Assembly: GCA_018399515.1 (NCBI GenBank)
Contig: JAGYOB010000129.1
Location: 1 to 10,719, forward strand
Reading direction: 5' to 3'
DNA: 10,719 nucleotides
Source: Candidatus Nanopelagicales bacterium
Lineage (GTDB): Bacteria > Actinomycetota > Actinomycetes > S36-B12
In this document: in pieces, positions 6,738 to 10,719 of the stretch
Numbering within the stretch: the stretch's first letter is position 1
How the letters are laid out: every line of letters starts with the position of its first letter
Notes under the pieces: generated by a model
What the model was told of the DNA's origin: nothing
Databases searched by the model: none
Seen by the model: the letters and a program-made list of their open reading frames with translations, nothing else
Made by a program: the position numbers and the translations under genes

Positions 6738-8096
6738 GTGACGTGGCGATCTGGGCAACTGCCCCCGGGGCTGGGATGGATCGTGCTCGCCTGGATCGCG
6801 AGTCGCGCCGCGCTGCTAGGAATCATCATCGGCTGGCTGCCCTATCCCGACGGCCCTCTGGTGATCAACGATGTCCTGCTGTATTCGGAATGGTCTCAAC
6901 TGCTCGTTACCGGGCGGTTCCCGATCGGCGATGACATGTGGCAGTACCCACCCGGTGCAGGCGCGGTGTTCGCGCTGTCCGCCCTCATCGGGGCATCACC
7001 CGTCATCGGCTTCTTCGTGATCGCTCTGGCCACCGATGCCGCCATCTTGGTGATGCTTCTGGTCGCCGGAGCGAAATCCGCAAAGATTCGTGCCTTTAAC
7101 TCTGTGACTGCGACAACGCGTCCCGCCTGGATATGGGTGATTTCCGCACTCTTGATCGGTCCGGTGTTCCTTGCGCGGTTCGATCTGCTGCCAACGGCCG
7201 CTGCGGTCGCAGCCCTCCTCCTCATCACGCACCCGAGACTGTCCGGGGCTGCCGCAGCCGTCGGTACATTGCTGAAGATCTGGCCCGGGTTGACGCTGCT
7301 GGCTCTCCCCCGGCGCAGCCTGGTGTGTGGAGCCACGGGTTTCGTGGTTGCCGCGATCGCCATCTTGATGGCCGTATCCCTGTGGGCAACCGGTGGGGTG
7401 TCGTTCGTCGGAGAACAACAGTCGCGGGGCTTGCAGGTCGAGTCGGTGGCGGCGTGGCCCTTTTTGATCGCCCAGGGCTCCGGCGCGACTATCCCTCTGG
7501 AATTCCGCTTCGGAGCGATGGAGATCGATCTCGCCGTAACCGTCGGCATCGGCACCGTGGTGACCGGTCTCGGATTGATCCTCATCGCCGGGCTCGGTCT
7601 GGCTCGCCTGCTGGGGATGCTCGAGGATATTCCGGGTGTCGACGTCGTGTTGACCGCACTTCTCATCTCGATGGTCACGTCTCGAGTGCTCTCACCCCAG
7701 TACAACGTGTGGCTCGCCGGAATCGCCGCGGTAGCGCTCATGGATCCACGAACCCGACTCCGCCCGGTCATCGGGCTGCTGGCGATCTCGGTCACGGTGA
7801 CACAGGTGATCTATCCGTTCGGCTACGGCTCACTGCTCAGCGGTCAATGGTGGGCCCTGGGCTTGCACTCCGTGCGCATCCTGAGCCTGGTTGCCGCCAC
7901 TATCTGGGCGCTGACTGTGCTCATCGGCCAGTTGCGCGCACCTTCCCGACGTGATCGAGACCCCCGACCACAGAATGAGCCCGGCAGTAACGACAGTGCC
8001 GGGGACAGTGCCGAGACAGGTGTTCAGACCAGCGCTGGCGATTCCTCCAGCGATTACGATGACCCAAAGGTCAGGCAGCTCCCTCGCTCGACGTGA
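6738..8096 (+). CDS. Polytopic membrane glycosyltransferase, GT87/DUF2029-like
   Basis: A 452-residue integral membrane protein, hydrophobic through about residue 398 with roughly ten helices, then a hydrophilic Ser/Asp/Gly-rich tail (about 400-452). It has the pattern of polyprenyl-phosphate-sugar dependent GT-C enzymes of the GT87/DUF2029 group: an early Asp in NDVLLYSEW (Asp45) with GRFPIGDDMWQYPPGAG downstream (first large extracytoplasmic loop), KIWPG (180-184) and SRVLSPQYNVWL (315-326). GT87 enzymes such as actinobacterial mannosyltransferases use polyprenyl-phosphate mannose to build envelope glycolipids, so a role in lipid or envelope glycosylation is likely; donor and acceptor are unknown. 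The start is a GTG placed at the predicted +1 of a leaderless transcript. Its last 26 bases overlap the 3' end of the convergent small gene. Confidence 0.8.
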   Translation: MTWRSGQLPPGLGWIVLAWIASRAALLGIIIGWLPYPDGPLVINDVLLYSEWSQLLVTGRFPIGDDMWQYPPGAGAVFALSALIGASPVIGFFVIALATDAAILVMLLVAGAKSAKIRAFNSVTATTRPAWIWVISALLIGPVFLARFDLLPTAAAVAALLLITHPRLSGAAAAVGTLLKIWPGLTLLALPRRSLVCGATGFVVAAIAILMAVSLWATGGVSFVGEQQSRGLQVESVAAWPFLIAQGSGATIPLEFRFGAMEIDLAVTVGIGTVVTGLGLILIAGLGLARLLGMLEDIPGVDVVLTALLISMVTSRVLSPQYNVWLAGIAAVALMDPRTRLRPVIGLLAISVTVTQVIYPFGYGSLLSGQWWALGLHSVRILSLVAATIWALTVLIGQLRAPSRRDRDPRPQNEPGSNDSAGDSAETGVQTSAGDSSSDYDDPKVRQLPRST

Positions 8097-8280
8097 GCAG
8101 GCGCAGCGGAGGCACCAGACCGGATCCAGCAAGCACCGCGAGTGCTGTGCGCTCGGTGCCACCCAGGCAGTCGGGCGGACCCAGCAGCACGCTCACCACA
8201 CAGTCCGAGCACGCATCACCGCGCACCAGGCAGGAATCACAATCGATGACGATGTCGTCGTCGTGTCGTTGATCACTCAT
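8071..8280 (-). CDS. Small conserved Cys-rich protein, function unknown
   Basis: A 69-residue protein. Near its N-terminus is CDSC-x6-CSDC (Cys14, Cys17, Cys24, Cys27), a spacing able to bind zinc or an iron-sulfur cluster, followed by VVSVLLGPP, a fifth Cys (38), a Leu/Ala-rich helix and GLVPPLRLL. The combination is familiar to me from small uncharacterised actinobacterial proteins, but I cannot name the family. It is preceded by ATG at 8280 and a weak -10-like CACGAT six bases upstream. It lies 71 bases after the zinc-ribbon gene in the same orientation, and its 3' end overlaps the convergent glycosyltransferase gene by 26 bases. Confidence 0.7.
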   Translation of the reverse strand: MSDQRHDDDIVIDCDSCLVRGDACSDCVVSVLLGPPDCLGGTERTALAVLAGSGLVPPLRLLTSSEGAA

Positions 8281-8286
8281 GCCCCC

Positions 8287-8292
8287 ATCGTG
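8287..8292 (-). promoter_or_regulatory. Weak -10-like element (CACGAT) before the small Cys-rich gene
   Basis: On the minus strand CACGAT is followed by six bases and then the ATG at 8280, the same spacing as the other leaderless candidates. The first base departs from TANNNT, so this is a weak call; readthrough from the zinc-ribbon gene is equally possible. Confidence 0.25.
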
Positions 8293-8314
8293 GCCGGGGG
8301 GTCTGACATCCGAC

Positions 8315-8362
8315 CGGGTCCAGGGCTGAGCGGGTCCAGGGCTGAGCAGGTCTAGGGCTGAC
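8315..8362. repeat. Three tandem 16-bp repeats between the two small Cys-rich genes
   Basis: CGGGTCCAGGGCTGAG is present twice exactly (8315-8330, 8331-8346), followed by a third copy with three changes (8347-8362) that contains the TAG stop of the zinc-ribbon gene (minus strand, 8352-8354). The repeat therefore probably grew from the gene end outward. Confidence 0.9.
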
Positions 8363-8624
8363 CGCCGGGGTTCTCCTCGGGCAGCGGATCACCAGGTGCC
8401 GGTCGGGCGATGACCTCGATGGCGTCGGGCTTGCCGCACCACCGGCAGGTCACCGACTCGATCTCATCGACCAACGACGCTGATTCCTCGATCTCAGGCT
8501 CGCCGGAAAGGTCCAGATGCCAAAACTCCGCGGTTCGGGAGCGGCGCACCACGTCGAAGCGCGTCAGGTTGCCGCAGTGCGCGCACCGCCAACGGTGATC
8601 GGAATCGGGCAGGGTGATCGACAC
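8352..8624 (-). CDS. Small zinc-ribbon-like protein, function unknown
   Basis: A 90-residue protein with two CxxC knuckles: CAHC at residues 14-17 and CRWC at 60-63, separated by a strongly acidic, helix-prone stretch (about 41-57). This is the layout of a zinc ribbon, with each knuckle followed by Gly (CAHCG, CRWCG). No catalytic motif is present; a protein- or nucleic-acid-binding role is possible. The GTG start at 8624 follows a TAGGTT box by seven bases, a leaderless arrangement. It is divergent from the nuclease gene, and the two start codons are only 65 bases apart. Confidence 0.75.
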   Translation of the reverse strand: MSITLPDSDHRWRCAHCGNLTRFDVVRRSRTAEFWHLDLSGEPEIEESASLVDEIESVTCRWCGKPDAIEVIARPAPGDPLPEENPGGQP

Positions 8625-8631
8625 GCCGGCG

Positions 8632-8637
8632 AACCTA
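8632..8637 (-). promoter_or_regulatory. Leaderless -10 box (TAGGTT) for the zinc-ribbon gene
   Basis: On the minus strand TAGGTT is followed by seven bases and then GTG. It is back to back with the nuclease promoter at 8677-8682. Confidence 0.5.
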
Positions 8638-8676
8638 CCGGATCGCTCATGATCACGCCGTGTCGGAGGTCGGCCC

Positions 8677-8682
8677 TAAGGT
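8677..8682 (+). promoter_or_regulatory. Leaderless -10 box (TAAGGT) for the nuclease fusion gene
   Basis: TAAGGT is followed by seven bases and then the ATG at 8690. It lies downstream of an in-frame GTG at 8660, so transcription from it would make 8690 the only usable start. Confidence 0.55.
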
Positions 8683-8689
8683 CGCCATC

Positions 8690-10531
8690 ATGTCCGACCG
8701 CCATCTGGCACCTGCCCGATCCAGCACCCAGCTGAGCATCGATGACCTCGGCCGACCCTTGTCGGAGGTCATATTCGTCGTGCTCGACCTGGAGACCACC
8801 GGCGGATCCCCCGCCGATGCCGGGATCACCGAGATCGGCGCGGTGAAAGTCTCGGGTGGGCGGGTGATCGGCGAGTTCGCCACCCTGGTCGATCCAGGCC
8901 ACGACGTTCCCGCCTTCATCGCATCCTTGACCGGCATCACGAACGCGATGCTCAGCGGTGCACCTTCGGTGCAGGCAGCGACCGCGTCCCTGTGGGAGTT
9001 CATCGGTGACGCGGTCGTCGTCGCGCACAACGCGCCCTATGACATCGGCTTCCTCAAGGGAGCAGCCGTGAAAAGCGGTCATGAATGGCCGCAGCCCAGG
9101 GTCGTGGACACCGCTCGCCTAGCCCGCCGCCTGCTGAGCCGAGATGACGTTCGCAATGTCAAACTCGCCACGCTCGCCTCGTTCTTCGGTTCACCGACGA
9201 CACCGATCCACCGCGCGCTCGATGATGCGCGCGCCACCGTCGCCGTTCTGCACGGGCTCATCGAGCGCGCAGCCAGCCATCATGTCTGGACGCTGGAAGA
9301 CCTCGTATCGTTCACGGGCCGCACTCATGAGGTGCAGCGCCGCAAGCGCAACTTGGCCGATAACCTTCCCCGCTCACCCGGGGTCTACATTTTTCGCGAC
9401 GCACAGGGCGATCCGCTTTACGTCGGCACATCTCGATGCATCAAGGATCGGGTGCGCACCTACTTCACGGCTTCGGAGCCCCGCGCGCGAATGCGCGAGA
9501 TGCTGCACCTCGCATCGGAGGTGACCGCGATCACCTGCGCGAGCGCTCTGGAGGCACAGGTCCGCGAGATCCGATTGATCGCCGAACACCGCCCGCCTTT
9601 CAATCGCCGGTCCCGCAATCCCGAACGCCAGCAGTGGCTGGCCCTTTCCCACGGGACCGAGGCGCGTTTGAGCATCACCGCCAAACTCTCGCAGCGACAT
9701 CGGGCCGCGATCGGTCCCTATCCGAGTCGCGCCGAGGCACTGCAAGCGGCCGAAGCACTCCGGGTGCTCGCTGATGCGTCAGTTGATGGTCCCCCGGGCG
9801 CGGTCCCCGACGATCACAGCGCCATCGCCAGCGCCATCGGCATCGGCATCGGCATCGGCATCGCAACCATCTCCCCCTCTCCCCTGACGCCTGTCGAGGT
9901 CCGGGCCGCCGATGCGATCGCACTGGCCATGGGTGGCGATACGCGCGAACTGATCGCCGCCGTTGCTGATCGGATACATCCGTTGAACGAGGCGACTCGG
10001 TTCGAACGGGCTCGGGAATGGCGTGATCGGCTCGAGGCTGCGCTGCAGGGAATCGAACGCACCGCCATCTTAGAAGCCCTGGTGCAAGCCGGGACGATCG
10101 GCGCGGCACGCCTGGATAACGGCACCTGGACGCTGCATGTCATCCACGAGGGTCGCTTGGTTGCAGCCGGTGTCGCAGAACCCGGTCACGATCCCCGCGA
10201 GGTGCTCAACGCGCTCTATGCCATCTGCGAGGACGCACCAGTGGCACCTCGCATCCCCATTGCACGACCGAGTGGCCTGATCGAAGAATCGCGGCTGGTG
10301 TGGCGATGGCTCACCGAGCCGGGAGCCCGCCTGGCTCGTGCTGACGCCCCGCTGCACCTGCCCGCCCATCTCGGGGGAGAACTGCTGTCAACGGTGCGCA
10401 CGATCCGCGCCCAGGTTCGCACCGGGCTGTCCCCCGATGACGACCCCCGGCCAACCCAGCGATCACCCCGTCCACCGCGGCGACGTCACTGGGCTGGGCC
10501 GCCCGATTCGACCATGTCCCGCACGCGCTGA
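8690..10531 (+). CDS. DEDDh 3'-5' exonuclease fused to a UvrC/Cho-like GIY-YIG nuclease, Rv2191-type
   Basis: A 613-residue DNA-processing protein. Residues about 27-190 are a DnaQ/PolC-epsilon-like exonuclease with all metal ligands: Asp33 and Glu35 (DLETTG), Asp118 (HNAPYDIGFL), His174 and Asp179 or Asp178 (HRALDDA). Residues about 227-310 are a UvrC/Cho-like GIY-YIG domain: GVYIF (231-235), PLYVGTS (242-248), RVRTYF (254-259), Glu293 and the UvrC-like end RPPFN (301-305), so it looks active. Residues about 420-455 (IHPLNEATRFERAREWRD) resemble a UVR motif. The HhH and RNase H-like parts of true UvrC are missing, as in Cho. A role in nucleotide-excision-like repair or replication-associated repair is inferred. 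Start 8690 is preferred over a GTG at 8660 because of the TAAGGT box. Its end overlaps the convergent trpD gene by 46 bases. Confidence 0.9.
   Translation: MSDRHLAPARSSTQLSIDDLGRPLSEVIFVVLDLETTGGSPADAGITEIGAVKVSGGRVIGEFATLVDPGHDVPAFIASLTGITNAMLSGAPSVQAATASLWEFIGDAVVVAHNAPYDIGFLKGAAVKSGHEWPQPRVVDTARLARRLLSRDDVRNVKLATLASFFGSPTTPIHRALDDARATVAVLHGLIERAASHHVWTLEDLVSFTGRTHEVQRRKRNLADNLPRSPGVYIFRDAQGDPLYVGTSRCIKDRVRTYFTASEPRARMREMLHLASEVTAITCASALEAQVREIRLIAEHRPPFNRRSRNPERQQWLALSHGTEARLSITAKLSQRHRAAIGPYPSRAEALQAAEALRVLADASVDGPPGAVPDDHSAIASAIGIGIGIGIATISPSPLTPVEVRAADAIALAMGGDTRELIAAVADRIHPLNEATRFERAREWRDRLEAALQGIERTAILEALVQAGTIGAARLDNGTWTLHVIHEGRLVAAGVAEPGHDPREVLNALYAICEDAPVAPRIPIARPSGLIEESRLVWRWLTEPGARLARADAPLHLPAHLGGELLSTVRTIRAQVRTGLSPDDDPRPTQRSPRPPRRRHWAGPPDSTMSRTR
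9821..9862 (+). repeat. Hexanucleotide tandem repeat in the nuclease linker
   Basis: Seven consecutive 6-bp units, ending in four exact GGCATC copies (9839-9862), encode Ala-Ile/Gly-Ile dipeptides (residues about 378-391) between the GIY-YIG domain and the UVR-like region. Changes in copy number would keep the reading frame. Confidence 0.9.
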
Positions 10532-10719
10532 ATCCAGCGGTTCGCCAGTTCCCCGGCTGCTCCGGACGACACCGCATGCTGAGCACGCGGAAGTTGCGCG
10601 GCAATCAGGCTCGGCCAGGTCTCTGCGGCGTCTGCCGATCGCGTCTGACCGGCATCGACCCCCAGCCCCGCAGACGCCGCTGCCGCGAGGGCAGCGGCGG
10701 CGTTGGCCACGGCGACCGC
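10486..10719 (-). CDS. trpD: 3' end of a probable anthranilate phosphoribosyltransferase gene (start outside window)
   Basis: The minus frame is open from the right edge to a TGA at 10488-10486, giving the last 77 residues. The visible part starts with AVAVANAAAALAAAA, matching the Ala-rich 'NAA.AL' helix near the TrpD C-terminus, and ends with HAVSSGAAGELANRWIQ, matching the 'IdSGaA...L..W' end of actinobacterial TrpD. TrpD transfers phosphoribosyl to anthranilate in tryptophan synthesis. In M. tuberculosis, as I recall, trpD (Rv2192c) lies right after and opposite to the Rv2191 nuclease, the same order as here. The catalytic and substrate-binding parts are not visible, so the call rests on the tail plus gene order. 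Confidence 0.68.
   Translation of the reverse strand, partial: AVAVANAAAALAAAASAGLGVDAGQTRSADAAETWPSLIAAQLPRAQHAVSSGAAGELANRWIQRVRDMVESGGPAQ

Noticed and set aside
7133..7954. 273-codon plus-strand frame inside the glycosyltransferase gene
   Set aside because: It is in another frame of a gene with clear membrane helices and GT87-like motifs; its translation is Arg-rich and featureless.
8660..8689. GTG start adding ten residues to the nuclease fusion
   Set aside because: The predicted -10 box TAAGGT at 8677-8682 lies inside this extension, and ATG 8690 sits at the expected leaderless position.
1..10719. Mobile element, CRISPR array, toxin-antitoxin or phage-defence island
   Set aside because: No transposase or integrase, no spaced direct repeats, and no defence-type gene pair. 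The tandem arrays lack spacers, and the nuclease fusion is a chromosomal repair-type protein in a context recalled from mycobacteria.

Overview
The window is about 65-70% GC with dense genes, GTG starts and TANNNT boxes placed 4-7 bases before start codons (leaderless transcripts). Together with the gene content, this points to a high-GC Gram-positive bacterium (Actinomycetota). From memory, part of the gene order resembles Mycobacterium tuberculosis: two minus-strand SRPBCC genes divergent from fadD15 (Rv2185c-Rv2186c / Rv2187), and a DEDDh exonuclease-GIY-YIG gene convergent with trpD (Rv2191 / Rv2192c). The species cannot be named from the sequence.

Layout. Positions 1-459 (+) hold the C-terminal part of a small membrane protein. 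Positions 507-2410 (-) are a tight three-gene operon read right to left: SRPBCC protein, second SRPBCC protein, ROK-family sugar kinase. Divergent from it, 2570-4366 (+) is a long-chain acyl-CoA synthetase of the FadD15 type. It is followed after 41 bases by a two-component pair, a NarL-type sensor kinase (4408-6036) and a LuxR-type response regulator (6033-6689), sharing an ATGA overlap. A polytopic GT87/DUF2029-like glycosyltransferase follows (6738-8096). Two small minus-strand genes encode Cys-rich proteins (8071-8280 and 8352-8624). A DEDDh exonuclease fused to a UvrC/Cho-like GIY-YIG nuclease runs from 8690 to 10531, and the 3' end of a probable trpD enters from the right (10486-10719, -).

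How the genes may work together. Acyl-CoA activation next to SRPBCC (hydrophobic-ligand fold) proteins suggests lipid handling, and the sugar kinase and membrane glycosyltransferase would fit glycolipid or envelope metabolism; this is inference from proximity. The exonuclease-nuclease fusion is a DNA-repair type protein. I see no mobile element, CRISPR array, toxin-antitoxin pair, tRNA or rRNA, and no stretch of 300 bases lacks a gene.

I did not find a clearly new multi-gene system. The points most worth a second look are the leaderless promoter architecture (two divergent promoter pairs, one with a palindrome in the middle), the fused nuclease with a hexanucleotide repeat in its linker, two uncharacterised Cys-motif proteins, and several short triplicated repeats at gene ends.
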